Assembly: GCA_023053685.1 (NCBI GenBank)
Contig: JALIGW010000005.1
Location: 47,209,242 to 47,273,241, forward strand
Origin: Diadophis punctatus similis
Taxonomy: Eukaryota > Chordata > Lepidosauria > Squamata > Dipsadidae
DNA: 64,000 bases
Direction: 5' to 3'
Shown here: piece by piece, positions 32,291 through 44,240 of the stretch
Position numbering within the stretch: position 1 is the stretch's first letter
How the letters are laid out: each line of letters opens with the position of its first letter
Position numbers and translations under genes: made by a program
Notes under the pieces: generated by a model
Seen by the model: only the letters and a program-made list of their open reading frames with translations
The model's database searches: none
Told to the model about the DNA's origin: nothing

Positions 32291-34596
32291 CAGTGATGGC
32301 GAACCTTTTTGTGGCTGTATGCCAAAAGTACGTGCGCGCGTGCCAGCACTCCCGTGTGCCAGCACCCATAATGCAATGCGCAGCCCCCTGCGCATGCATG
32401 CGTGCACATACCCATGTGCACCCCATGTGCATGCACCCCGCACTGCACATGCATCCCACACTGCGCATGCATGCGTCCACTGTGCATGCGCCCCGCATCC
32501 CGTTTTGGATCAACCTTTGCCGCCGCGAATGGCCTGCCTTTGCAGAGGCAGCGATGGCTCCACCTCTTGCCAGCCTCGTGCTCCGGGCAGCATCCAGCCA
32601 GCCAGCAGGACCATGGAGGAGAAAGCCACTCAGCCTGCTGCTGCTTGTGCCCCACCCTTGGACCAATGCTCCGCTCTGGGCACGAGCAGGCGCAGCCCAG
32701 CCTGCGCGGCCCGCCCCTCTCGGGGACTGCAAACTGGCTTGCCCCGCTTGGCCTGGGTCCCAACCCCACCGCCAGCCACTCTTGCCTAACACGGCGGTGG
32801 CGGTGCCTCATCCTCCTCCTGGCCACGACTTGCAGGCTGAAAGCGCAGCCCGGAGCTCCGAGCGCGGGTGAGGCTGCTCATTGGTGCTAGTGCGGCGGGC
32901 AGCAGATTGTGGCTCCTTTGGGTGCCACTGGCACGAAAGTGCGCAGCCCCTGCTTGGGCGGCGCCGGCCTGTGCTTTCGACCTGCAAATCGCGGCCAGAA
33001 AGAGGAGGAGGAGGAGGAGGCACCATCACTGCCGCGTAAGGTAAAGACTGGCTGGCGGTGGGGTTGGGAGCCAGGCTGAAAGCGCAGTCTGGCAGTGCCC
33101 AAGCAGAGGCTGTGCACTTTCGCCCCGGCGGCGCCCAGCAGAACCACAATCTGCCGCCCACCACGTGAGCGCCAATGAGAACCCTCACCTGCGCTCAGAG
33201 GAAAAAAGGAGCGGCCAAGCACCAGCATTGGCAGGAGCACCGGAAAGGCAGCCTGCTTGCTTTTGTATCTCGTGCAGCAGCAGGAAGCCAGGCATTGCCA
33301 GGGCCCTTGAAGCCACCCAATGGTCTTCAACCTTCTCGAGCAGAGCCGGTAAAGAAAGCAGCCTCCCGAGTAACCTCACAATCTCTGAGCCGACGCACCA
33401 CACACACAGTACCACACCATGCACCCTAATTTGCAACTGTGGCCCTTGATGTTCAGGGCAAGTCCCTGAAATTTGCCATGCTGGACGCTGCCCGGAGTGC
33501 GAGGCTGGCAGGAGGAGGAGGTCGCTCCTGCCTCCCTCCCTGCACTGCTGCCCCGTGCGTCCGAGCCGGCCAATCGCTCCTGCCCTTACCCCTTCTGCTG
33601 CTGCTGCTGCTGCTCTTCTGGAGCCTCGCTTCCTCCCCCCCCCAACGAACGACTTCAGACCACTTCAGACTCGTGCCAAATTAGGCGGAGGGAGGGGGAT
33701 AATAAAGAAGAGGTGGCAGCCGGTTGCACAAGGATTCCCAACCCTTTTTTTCTCCCTCTGGCATTGAACCCACCCAACTTGTTTGCCCCCAACCATGCTT
33801 CCTTACCCTGTTTGTTTTCATTTAGCTGCCGCTCGAACTCAGGCGCACGGGGCAGCATTTGCTGATTGGGCGGCTGGTGGAGAAGCTCCGAACGTGTGGC
33901 CTTGCCTTGGCTCCTCCCTGCTGGGAGCCACTGTTCCTGGCCAGTGGCTGCTGAGGTGTGGGGGCAGAGAGCGCTGCCAGTGGCCGGGGAATGGTGGCTC
34001 CCAGCAGGGAGGAGCGCAGGCAAGGCCGCATGTTCAGAGCTTCTCCGGCTGGCGCATGGCGTTGATGAGGTGGGGGGGCAGAGAGCACTGCTGCTGGCCG
34101 GGGAACGGCGGCTCCTAGCGGGGAGGAGCCCAGGCCACAGGGTCATCTGTGCAGGTAGACCACTACCCAACCCTCACTGGCTGCTTGTCCACTAGTGCTC
34201 AGGACCGCCTGGGGCCGTGTAAGAAGCCCGCACAGGCAGGGAGGAAGGGAAGCCCGGCTTACCTTGCTCTGCTCCCTTAGGAAGCAACTGCTGGGATCCC
34301 CTCTCCGCGTCTTTTGGCACGTGCACCTGTTGCTGGTCTTCGCGCACGCATGACCGCCAGAAACCAGACCAGCTGGCTGGTGTGCATGCGCACTCTGGAA
34401 ACAGAAAGATCATCTTCCTGGAGCACGCATGCGCAATGGGTGGCTGGTCTTCTGGTTTCTGGCACGCCCGTGCACATGAAAACCAGCTGGATGGCGCATT
34501 GGAACCCGGAAGAGCAAGGGGCAACGGCTCCACGTGCCTGGAGAAATGGCTCTGAGTGCCACTTCCAGCACGTGTGCCATAGATTTGCCTTCACGG
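32291..34596. mobile_element. Large GC-rich composite hAT element, 2,306 bp
   Basis: The left end CAGTGATGGCGAACCTTTTT and the right end ATAGATTTGCCTTCACGG are diverged inverted ends of the family seen complete at 50070. The 8-bp target duplication AGGTAGAG at 32283-32290 and 34597-34604 is perfect. The interior contains inverted and direct blocks: the ctgcccggag..gaggctggca unit near 32575 and inverted near 33487; a CAGATTGTGG block near 32900 and inverted near 33140; and a ggagccactg block repeated around 33930-34120. Many overlapping 60-190-codon frames on both strands lack family resemblance. No transposase is visible, so it is non-autonomous. Confidence 0.85.
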
Positions 34597-34604
34597 AGGT
34601 AGAG

Positions 34605-35245
34605 TATCAGGACTTGAGGGAGAAGTTTTCTTCCATCTAAACAAATCAGAATTATAAATGATGTGAAAATGCCATCTAAACAGCTGCTATTTTATGATTT
34701 AGCTTTATCCTTTATTATCTTTATAACAATGAATCCATCCACATATCATTTTTAAAAAGCCAAAACTGTGTATTGAAGAATAAATGTGAATTTTAGATAT
34801 ACATAATGCATTTATTGGCATCCTTACGGTTGCAAATTTGAGCAATTGCTATTGCCTTTTACCCAGTTCCATTATTGCTGAACTGAGTATTCTTTAGTTT
34901 CACTTTCAACTTTACCCTAGTTTAATTCTTGGAAAATTTCCTCTCCATACAATTGTTTTGGCAGACATTTTTCTTTCTCCTATTCCTGCATAAATTATTC
35001 TAGCCAAGTATGGATTATAGACTGCATGTACTGAATGTGATGTTATTATGGCAGACGGTCAATAACTGTTAAGGGCAAATAGAGGAAAGAATGTGAGTCA
35101 ATGATAGCACACATGCTTTGCAAGACAGCAGATCACAAATATAGTCCCTGTCATCTCTAGATGGGCTCAGAAAAAATTACCGGTATGTATGAAAGTAACT
35201 CTGAAGAACTGCTGCTACCTTGGTAGTAGTATAGAGATACATACT
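34605..35245. other. Intergenic, unassigned
   Basis: AT-rich, no feature supported. Confidence 0.5.
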
Positions 35246-35357
35246 GGTAGTCCTCTGGTTATGATGGCAATTGAGATCAGGATTTCCATCACCAAGCAAT
35301 GCAATCATATATTTGGCCAGTTGCTGAATGAATGAATTTAATTTGAGGACTACCTGA
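35246..35357. mobile_element. Short DNA element with 'gtagtcctc' inverted ends
   Basis: The left end ATACTGGTAGTCCTCTGGTT and the right end TTGAGGACTACCTGAATG are diverged inverted repeats about 110 bp apart. They are the same ends found around 17213-17868 and at the right end of 62150-62455. Confidence 0.65.
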
Positions 35358-36636
35358 ATGAAGGTCATTCACAGTGAGAATAATGCTTCCAAAACTATTT
35401 ATAGGAATGATCAATTTAATCAACCAGGGATCATTGTAACTATTAAATGTATAGTACTTGAAATTATTTCAAAATTCCTATGTTTTGCTATGATTTGTGG
35501 CAATATTTCTGGCTTTAACAGTTCTAGATAATACATCACTAATTAAAGTAATAGTTTATAATAATTAAAATCTATATTTTTGATAAATGGAAGACTAGAA
35601 GCAATAAACTATTTTGAAACAAGTGTGTGCATATATAGCTCTCAAAGGGCCTCCACCTCTAATACACACTATTGTACATACTACTTCAGATGGAAAAATT
35701 GGCTAAATGAAAGTTGAAGAAAAATTTATATGATATCATTTCCATGTGAAATGATTATACTAGCAGCCATGAACTAATTAAAAATATAGTATTCAGTTCA
35801 GTCCCAGATATAAGATGTTGGGTACTTATCATTGTAGTCTTCTTTTCACTGTGAAAATAAAGCAGCATGCTGCAATATAATATAAACCAAGACAGGAAAT
35901 AAGGCTTGATTAAATATCTTTGTGAAGTATTATCTCATTATACTTAGTATGAATGGAAGTAGCAGCTGTTCATGATATGGCATTATCAGATTTAATAAAG
36001 AAAGGTCAACATTGTAGTTTGTTACTATGGTAACGGGGGAGTGAATTGTCATTTGGAAAACGAGGTGATGAACATTGTTATGGACATTGTGTATTTTTCA
36101 AAGGAACTTAAATACTGAACATAAAATTGTCATATTAAAGCAGATTTTTTTCCTGAGATGAATGCAAGTTATCGAAAACCTGCTGACCACTTCACTCACT
36201 AACATAGTTAATAAAAATGAAATGGAACTAATATTACAGATTTGATCCAGTATTAGAAAAGAATTCTTAATATTTATACCATTATTCATTTCAGTTATAA
36301 GAAAATAAAGCAAAAAAGGACATTTTGTTGCATTCCAAATCCCACCAATTGCAGCCAGCATAACCAGTGATTTAAAAAGGTGAGAGCTTTAGCTCAACGT
36401 TTGTATGGGCCCAACTACTATAGAAATACGATACCCTGAATGCAAGAGGAGACAGGTGCTAGTTACCCATCATCATAAAAACTTAAAGGTGACTTTGTTC
36501 CAGTGAGACACACTGGCCCAACTTAACTCACAGGTGTTTGTTGTGGGGGGAAAATAAGAGGGGATAATATGCACATAGAATGTAGAATAACAGAGTCTTC
36601 TAGTCCAACCCTCTGCTCAAACAGGAAATCCTATAC

Positions 36637-36773
36637 CAGGGCTGTCAAACTCGCAGCCTGCGGCCCAGATGCATCATGCGCTGGCCACGCCCACACCTGG
36701 TTTAGCAAAGGGGGGGGGGAAGTCCTGATATGTCACATGATGCCATTGTGACGACGTGAGTTTGACACCCCTG
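36637..36773. mobile_element. hAT MITE (cagggctgtcaaactcg family) inside CR1
   Basis: It runs from CAGGGCTGTCAAACTCGC to GAGTTTGACACCCCTG, 137 bp. Flanks TCCTATAC and CCCTACAC match at 6 of 8. It splits the CR1 sequence that otherwise reads CCTATACCATTTCAGAC. Copies of the same family are at 43574 and 59463. Confidence 0.88.
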
Positions 36774-36861
36774 CCCTACACCATTCTGGACAAATGCTTG
36801 TCTAATCTCTATGAAAACCTCCAGTAATGAAACACCCACAACATCTGAAGGCAAGCCATTC

Positions 36862-36862
<1 letters not shown>

Positions 36863-36900
<38 letters not shown>
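36863..36900. repeat. (ATTG)n microsatellite
   Basis: About nine ATTG units within the CR1 copy. Confidence 0.95.
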
Positions 36901-38540
36901 CTCACTGTCAGGAAACCTCTCTTTAGTTCTAGGTTGGATCCTTCTTAAATGATCTCAGATCCATTACTTGGTATCCTGCCCTCAGGTGCTTTGAAGAATA
37001 GATCCACCCCATCTTCTCTGTGATAGCTCCTTAAGTATTGGAAGACAGCTATCAGATCACCACACTCCTTCTCTTTGTTATATTAGACATAACTAATTCC
37101 CACACCCATTCATTGTATGGTTTAGCTTCCAGACGCCTTATCATCTTTGGTGCTACTTTCTGCACTCTTTTTAGAATCTCAACATCTTTTGTGTATTGTG
37201 GTGACCAAAACTGAATGCAGTATTCCAAGTGTGGTCTTACTAGTGTACTATAAAACGGAACTAACACTTCATGCGATCTTGATCCTATCCCTCTGTTGAT
37301 GTAGCCTAGGACTGCATTGGCTTTTTTGGCAGCTGAAGCATGCTGCTGGCTCATACTTAAGTACAGGACTTTATTTTTCTCATCACTGAACTGCATCTTG
37401 TTAGATAGGGCCCAATGCTCAAGTCTGCCAAAATCCTTCTGAATCTTGAGTTTATCTTTCAACGTGTTGGCTATTCCCCCCAGCTTGGTGTTGCCTGAAA
37501 ATTTGATGAGTTTCCCTTCTATCCCCTCATATAAATCTTTTATGAAGCTGATGAAGTGTACTGGGCCTAAGACAGAACCTTGAAGCACCCCTCTACATAC
37601 TTCCCTCCATTTAGATGAAGTTCCATTGAAGTTGGTCAGCCACTTGTGAATCTATCTGGTGGTGATGCTATCTATCCCACATTGTTCTATTTTACCAAGA
37701 AATAGGCTATTGTCTCTTTTCCTTTTAATGCCTTCTTGAAGTCTAAGTAAATTATATCCACAGTATTTCCCTGATCCACTAATTTAGTCACTTTATCAAA
37801 GAAGGCAATAAGGTTTGTCTGGTGTGATCTGTTTTTAACAAATCCATTTTAATTTCTATAATAGCTTTGCTAAATTCTAGGTGCTTGCAAATCCATTGCT
37901 AAATTATCTTTTGCAGAATTTTCCCAGGTATTGATGTCAAGCTGATCGGTCTGTAATTTCCTGTGTCCATTTTTTCCCTTTTTGAAGATTCAAGCCACAT
38001 CAGCTCTTTTCCAGTCACCTGGTATTTCCCCAAGGCTCCAGGAACTTTGAAAGATTTTGTTCAGTGGTTCTGAGATCACGTCTGCTAGCTCCTTCAAAAT
38101 ATAGAAGTAATGGGAAGTAATCCATCTGGTCCTGGTGATTTGAACTTGTCTAGAGTGGATAGATGTTCTCTTATCATTTTCTTGCCTATTTTGATTTATA
38201 TTCCTATTCTGTCTTTTACAATACTGTTTTTGATAGGTTCAAGGTACGAGATTCACTCCCATGAATCCTCGGGTTACAAATGGAATGGGCAGGCTCCATT
38301 CCATTCGTAACTCGAGGACTACCTGTATTTTGTTCCTATTAGTAAGAACTATGTCCAGTATAGCTGACCCTCTGGTTCCCTCCCCTACCTTTTGGATGAC
38401 AGAGTTATCTGCTAGATTCATCAGGAACCTGCTTGATATCCCACTTGGTGCAGAGTTTGTCTCCCAGTTGATGTGAGGGTAGTTGAATCAGGGTAGTTAA
38501 ATCTTGATCTTCTAAATGAAAAGTGGAATATAAATCAAGC

Positions 38541-38773
38541 AAGTAGCAATAGCAGTAGTAATAGTACTTATATACTGGTTCATAGTGCTTTACAGCACTT
38601 TCTGAGTGGTTTACAGTGTCAGCATATTGCCTCCAACAATCTGGGTCCTCAATTTACCAACTCGGATGGATGAAAGGCTGAATCAACCTTGAGCCGGTCA
38701 GGATCAAACTCCTGGCTGTGGGCAGAATTAGTCTGCAATACTACATTCTAACCACTGTGCCACTGTAGCTCTT
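38541..38773 (-). mobile_element. tRNA-derived SINE (gccgaggtggcgcag family), reverse
   Basis: Reverse copy starting with the TAGCAATAGCAGTAGTAATA tail and the TATATACTGGTTCATAGTGC body. It ends in the tRNA-like head GTGCCACTGTAGCTC. Confidence 0.85.
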
Positions 38774-39231
38774 AAATAATGTAAATAATGAAATTCCCAG
38801 AAGCCAAACTTTTTTCTAAGGTATCCATGAGATTTAATTGGGACAGAGGAAAAGTTTTGTATCATAGATATCTATTAATTTACTAAAGTATAAACCTGCT
38901 ATCATTTCAGATAGAAATATTTTTAATTTTATTTTTACTAGAATAGAAAGTGATAGTATGGCTGAAAATAAATCATCTCCTTATTTAGTCAAGCCTAGCT
39001 AGGGGAGCAAAGAGTAGCTTAAAATTTGTCTTAAACTTTACTGTATTTCCACCTGTTCTTTGAAGAGTCTCTGCCCCATTTTTTGTTTGTTTATTTATTA
39101 GACTTATATGGCTTTCCATCTCACCAAAGATTACGCTGGGCAGCATACAATAATCCAATAAACCAATGCATATATTTTGAAAAAGTCATATAAATACATA
39201 AACGTCAGGGCTAAAAGTGCTGGTTCAACTA

Positions 39232-39462
39232 TTCATTTGTATCTTGCCTTTATTATTTTTGCAAATAATTCAAGGCAGTGAACATATCCAACTCACCTCC
39301 TACTCATACTTTCCCCATAATAGCAACCCTATGAAGTGGATTGGGCTGAGAGAGAGTGATTGGCCCAAAGTCACCCAGCTCGTTTCATGGCTAAAGTGGG
39401 ACTTGAACTCATAGTCTCCCACTTTCTAGCTTGGTGCCTTAATTACTAGCTCAAACTGGCTC
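39232..39462 (-). mobile_element. tRNA-derived SINE, reverse
   Basis: Reverse of the 30149 type: TTGCCTTTATTATTTT tail, AGTCACCCAGCTCGTTTCAT middle, and GGTGCCTTAATTACTAGCTC as the complement of the A-box region. Confidence 0.8.
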
Positions 39463-40240
39463 TTGTTATAAATTATCATATCATAATCCATATCATATTG
39501 CATTTTAAATATTGATCAGAGAAAGGCAATTCGTAGATTTCTCTTAGAAGAAAGGCATTCTTCAGCTTCCTAAATTAGACTAGCATGTTGAAAAAGTATG
39601 ACAGAAGAAGATAATTGCAAACCAATTCCATGGATAGATAGATCGGTCCATGGATCACTAGTCTTGAATGAGACTTTGCTTGTTTCACTTAACTATGTAC
39701 TGAGAAGACATTTCTTATTTTTAATCTATGAACATTGGCTGCAGCAGATATTAATAATAAATAGACCGGTATTTTTGTGGAAATAGAGCACCAACAATTG
39801 AAGGGGGTAAACAGATGTCTGATTAGCTGAAGAAAATGTAGGACTCTGTATCTGGTACATAAGTTGTCCTATACTTGACATAACTTAGTATTGTCAATAC
39901 TAGCCAGTCACGCCCAAAACCAAGAATGACACGTGGTGATTCTTCCAAGCTGATTTTGACACCTACGTATAGACAAAATCTTGGCAGACTCTACCATCTG
40001 CAGCTAGAATGCACTTTGTGAACTATTAGGGAACGGCTGTCTTTATCCTCTTTCTCTTACAGATAATATCTGAACTCATTTGTCACTCCTTTGGAATGTA
40101 CCCCCTCCCTCCTGGGAATCTACCTCCTTACTATATTCCATTACATTGATTTACATATCCCAAAATAGGTTTGCTTCTTTGTGGCTTAGCATGGTATATA
40201 AACCAAACCATTCTCATTTCTAAATTGTGGCATATGGCAT
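39463..40240. other. Intergenic, unassigned
   Basis: No feature supported. Confidence 0.5.
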
Positions 40241-40370
40241 AACATTTTGCGCAGCACAAAAAAAAATCCAATTTTTTTTTAAAAGCCAAAAACGAGATGG
40301 CGATGCATGCACAGTGCCGGAAACTCGGCTTCTGCGCATGTGAGATAAGTTAGAGCCCACCCCTGGGTGG
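40241..40370. mobile_element. Fragment of GGGTTC-ended hAT family
   Basis: The segment CGGAAACTCGGCTTCTGCGC is the reverse of the hairpin block at 51040-51075. The right end GAGCCCACCCCTG matches the terminus at 53699. The left end cannot be fixed. Confidence 0.55.
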
Positions 40371-40927
40371 CAGTATTATAAAATTCCAGCCATCTTAAAC
40401 ATAATTAAATTGCACAAGCCCATTGTAACACTGCAACCATTTCTAGGGGGTGGGGGGAGAGAGAGAAAATCCTTTATCTCCCCTGTTGGCTTATTTTTAT
40501 CATTAAGAACTGCCTAGGTACAACATATTTCTGATTTCTATCTTATGTTGCAAGCAGCAGAAGTTTACCAAAGACAGCCAGGCTTACTCAGAAATCTCTC
40601 CACTCTACTTTTGATCACTGCTCAAGTAAAGAATAATTTCCTAAAATTCTTGATACGGAATAGCTATCCTTCAACTGCAGATTGAAGGCCAAGTTTTAAA
40701 TTTAAGTATCTGATTGCCTTTGCCCTTAATTGGATTCAAAAGATAATGCTTCTAGCAATATAAAATGGGCATGACTAGAAGAATAGGTGGAGATTAAAAA
40801 AGAAAGAGACTTCCATGAAGTATTTCAAAGTTACTGTATTAACTTCAGCAATTGCGAATTTGAGATGGGGAAAGGGCAGTATTCACTGCATAATGCATTT
40901 CAAAGACATGATTCATGGAAATACACG

Positions 40928-41617
40928 ACAGAAAAATAATAGAATTACAAAATTAGAAGAGATCATCAACTCCAATCCTTGCACTTAGAATCTCTGACAA
41001 AAACTAACCAACCTCTAAGATCTCTGGCAAGAGAATTTGCCACGTTGTGAGTTCCATGGCAGATCACTCTTGTGATATGGAATATTCTTCCTTGTAGTTT
41101 TAACCCATTGATTCTGAAATTAGGACCTAGGTGTCCTAATGGACCACCACTTAAGTATGAGCCAGCAGTGTGCTGCATCTGCCAAAAAAGCCAATGTAGT
41201 CCTAGACTGCATTAACAGATGGATAGCCTCAAGATCATGGGAATGGTCAAGGAAACTAGGTATGTCTAGTCTTCTTAATGAAGATAATAATTAGGGATGA
41301 CACGATAGCTATCTTCCAATACATGAGGGGCTGCCACAGAGAGGTGGGCGCCAACATATTCTCCAAAGCTCCTGAGGGTAGGACAAGAATCAATGGGTGC
41401 AAGCTCGTTAAAGAGAGATCCAACTAAGGAGAAACTTCCTATTATTGAGAACAATTCACCAGTGGAACAGCTTGCCTTTCAGACTTATGGGTGCACCATT
41501 GCTGGAGATTTTCAAGAAAAGATTGGACAGCCATTTGTCTGGGATGATATAAGATCTTTTGCTATGGGCAGGTGGTTGGGCTAGAAGACCTCCAAGGTCC
41601 CTTCCAACCCTCTAGTG
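40928..41617. mobile_element. Two CR1 fragments in opposite orientation
   Basis: 40928-41125 is an antisense CR1 3' piece (TAGAATTACAAAATTAGAAG at its edge). 41126-41617 is a sense CR1 3' end, finishing GAAGACCTCCAAGGTCCCTT then CCAACCCTC, the canonical CR1 terminus. Translation includes decayed [14 protein letters not shown] RT sequence. Confidence 0.8.
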
Positions 41618-41957
41618 CAGGGGTCAGCAACCCATGGCTCTGGAGCCACATGTGACTCTTTCATCCTTCTGCTGCGGCTCCCTGTCGCTCAAAATATGCG
41701 TCACAACCACCAATGTGTGATACTCGCTGGCACACGATTTATTGAGCTTTTAGACCCCCGGTAGGCCAACCATGGATAAATCCAGGAAAATAAAAGTTTC
41801 AGAAGAAAACAATGTTTAATTCAACTAGATATGCTAGTTCTGTGGCCGCTCAGGAAATAGTCAGGCACGGGAAGGGTTTTGTGGCTCCCGGTGTTTTTCT
41901 TTTCTGTGGGGAATGGGTCCAAATGGCTCTTTGAGTATTTAAGGTTGCCGACCCCTG
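41618..41957. mobile_element. hAT element, 340 bp, inserted at the CR1 3' end
   Basis: It runs from CAGGGGTCAGCAACCCATGG to GGTTGCCGACCCCTG, with a perfect 8-bp target duplication CTCTAGTG at 41610-41617 and 41958-41965. It has the 'ggctctggagccacatgtggctctttca' family body. Non-autonomous. Confidence 0.93.
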
Positions 41958-41965
41958 CTCTAGTG

Positions 41966-42920
41966 CTATAACAAGAGAGAATAAATCCATCCATTTTTCT
42001 CTGTAACAACACTTCAGATACTTGAAAGTTGCTACAGAGATGGTAGATATACTGTGAAGAATAGATAAGGACATGACATTGTTTTTTCAGTCCTGGTCTT
42101 ATTATTTCCTGTGATGACAGAATGGCAAAAACTGATTAAACTAATCAGTTTAAAAAGGAACCTGTTCTAACCATAACCTTCCTCAGTGTTTATTAAAGTA
42201 CCAAAGATGAGATACAGCAGCACTTTCTTCTGGAATCTTTATATAACATAGCCATGAGGTTCTGGCTAGAACATGTATACCATAGCATAGTAGACAGCAT
42301 AGTTTAAGAAGGCTCATATGCAAATTAAAAGAGGGAGTGGAAGAAATAGTATATAACCCTATGTTATTATTATTAGTTTTTCTTAGTTTGTTTTTTTCAC
42401 TATATCAGGTAGCTGCATTAATATAAAAATAAATACAAAAGAGAGACATTACAAAAGAAATCTACCATTGTTTCAGTAAAAAACATTTTCAATCTGTTCT
42501 ATTCTAGAAAAACATTTTGGATGAAAGAAGCACTGATTTATTTGGTTCTGACATAGTTTCAGTTTGGATCCATTATTTAGAAGAGTGTTCCATAATGAAT
42601 GGAAGCATATGCTCCAACTGTGCTGCTTGATAAGGGGTTCACACACTGTACTACGCAATTACAGAAATCACATTATGGCTCAGCATAATATACAATTGCT
42701 GGCAACATGTTTTACTTCTAGAGCTGCCAGACATCTTCTGTCCTCCTTTCTGTGTTTTGTCTTTTCCTTATATACGCGCTCTTGCATGATTTTGCCAATT
42801 GTAGTCATAGTTCATCATCAACTGCAAGTTTCATTGTCAGTCTCATTAGACTGCCAGTTATTGTTCTGACAGTCCTAATTTTAAGCCTGATTAATAACAC
42901 ATTGATTGGAGCATTATTAT
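41966..42920. other. Intergenic, unassigned
   Basis: No feature supported. Confidence 0.5.
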
Positions 42921-42921
42921 G

Positions 42922-43082
42922 ATAAACTCAAGACAGTGTACAATACACCTGCCTCCAATTTTCCTCATAACAACCACCTGTGAGGTGGTTTGGGGTGAGT
43001 TAGAGTTACTGGACCAAAGTCACCCTACTGGCTTTCACAGTCCTAGTTTCTCACCAGTACCTTAACCACTACACCAAATTGT
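42922..43082 (-). mobile_element. tRNA-derived SINE, reverse, diverged
   Basis: CTCATAACAACCACCTGTGA, AAAGTCACCCTACTGGCTTT and CAGTACCTTAACCACTACAC are the reverse of the 30149-type SINE. Confidence 0.75.
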
Positions 43083-43202
43083 CTGTCTAATATCTGATAA
43101 TATGTGTATACCAATCTTCATTATCTAGAACTAACTAGGATCAATACTTAACTTACATAAAGCTCTTTAGCCATGTATGGAACTTCCATAGATACTTTAA
43201 TT

Positions 43203-43263
43203 CAGTAGTGGGTTCTAAATCCCGTCGCTACCGGTTCGCTGAACCGGGAGCAACCCACCGTTA
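43203..43263. mobile_element. 61-bp relic of GGGTTC-ended hAT family
   Basis: It starts CAGTAGTGGGTTCTAAATCC and contains ACCGGTTCGCTGAACCGGG as a small palindrome. The target duplication CTTTAATT lies at 43195-43202 and 43264-43271. It is a deletion derivative of the element type at 50863. Confidence 0.8.
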
Positions 43264-43573
43264 CTTTAATTATGATATAATGAATCTTTAAAATAATACT
43301 GTAGTAAGCACACATTGGGATAGGGAAGTGAAAATGAGACAAGAAAAGAAACTTCAGACAAAGTGTCTTTTAACAGAGTAGTAAGCAGGTTTACCTTTGT
43401 TGAAGCAGCTACAAATGACTGGCAGTTGGCTGCTAAAGTTAAAGTGTTCGTCTATTTAACCCCACCATAGTGCCCCAACTTATAACCAATTCTAACTAGC
43501 TGGGCTCACTTCCATTCCAGCTGAGTACTTGGGTGAAGCGCCAGGAATTTATCATCCTCCAAGAAGACTAAGG

Positions 43574-43702
43574 CAGGTGTGTCAAACTGGCGGCCCACAG
43601 GCCAGATGCATCATGTGCAGATCATGCCCACCCCAGCTCCGCAAAGACAAAAAACGTGATATGTCACGTGATGTCACGTAACACGATCGAGTTTGACACC
43701 GT
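43574..43702. mobile_element. hAT MITE (tgtcaaactgg family)
   Basis: It runs from CAGGTGTGTCAAACTGGCGG to GAGTTTGACACCGT, with GACTAAGG and GACTAAGA as 7-of-8 target duplications. Confidence 0.85.
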
Positions 43703-43919
43703 GACTAAGAGGGTAGGTTATGACATACAATATCTAAACAACTTGGGACTCGAATAAGACCTCCTTTACCATTAAAGATTTGGCTAGTCATTAAAATATT
43801 TATTTATTAAATTTATATGATGTTCATCTCACTTAGAGGTGACTTAGGCAGCTTACAACCAAATAATTGGGAAATTTCCATTTCATGTACAAAGAACTAA
43901 CTTAGCAGACACTTACTTT

Positions 43920-44240
43920 ATTCAGATACTACCGGTATATGTTCTCAGTGTACATAAAAAAAGACAAGATACATTCGTCAAGAATCATAAGGTACAACAC
44001 TTAATGATAGCAATCAGGAAACAATATCAATATAAATTGTATCCTTATGATTTATATTGATATTGTTTCCTGATTGCTTATTTGTACCCTATGACTATCA
44101 TTAAGTGTTGTACCTTATGATTCTTGATGAATGTATCTTGCCTTTTTTTAATGTACACTGAGAGCATATACACAAAGACAAATTCCATGTGTGTCCAATC
44201 ACACTTTGCCAATAAAGAATTATATTCTATTGTATTCTAT
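43920..44240. mobile_element. Inverted duplication of a CR1-like LINE 3' UTR
   Basis: 43945-44045 reads antisense and 44046-44240 reads sense through the same 3' UTR: TTCTCAGTGTACATAAAAAA against TTTAATGTACACTGAGAGCA. The unit ends in AATAAAGAATTATATTCTAT. The two arms are strongly complementary. Confidence 0.8.

Larger units (their letters stand above)
36555..38500 (-). mobile_element. CR1 LINE, long 5'-truncated copy
   Basis: The antisense copy starts at its 3' end with GAATAACAGAGTCTTCTAGTCCAAC. Minus-strand translation of 37052-37588 gives RT C-terminal sequence, including MLQGSVLGPVHFISFIKDLY and NAVLGYINRGIGSRSHEV. A hAT element sits at 36637, an (ATTG)n run at 36863-36900 and a small palindrome at 38262-38320. 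The reading frame is broken. Confidence 0.92.

Noticed and set aside
32293..34640. Many open frames of 80-190 codons on both strands, with a CTG-run that looks like a signal peptide (33590-33650)
   Set aside because: They overlap each other in several frames, have no family resemblance, and lie wholly inside a hAT element with exact target duplications. High GC and few stop codons explain them.
37052..37588. A 178-codon reverse-transcriptase frame as a host gene
   Set aside because: It is the RT end of a 5'-truncated CR1 copy, with broken frames on both sides and an inserted hAT.
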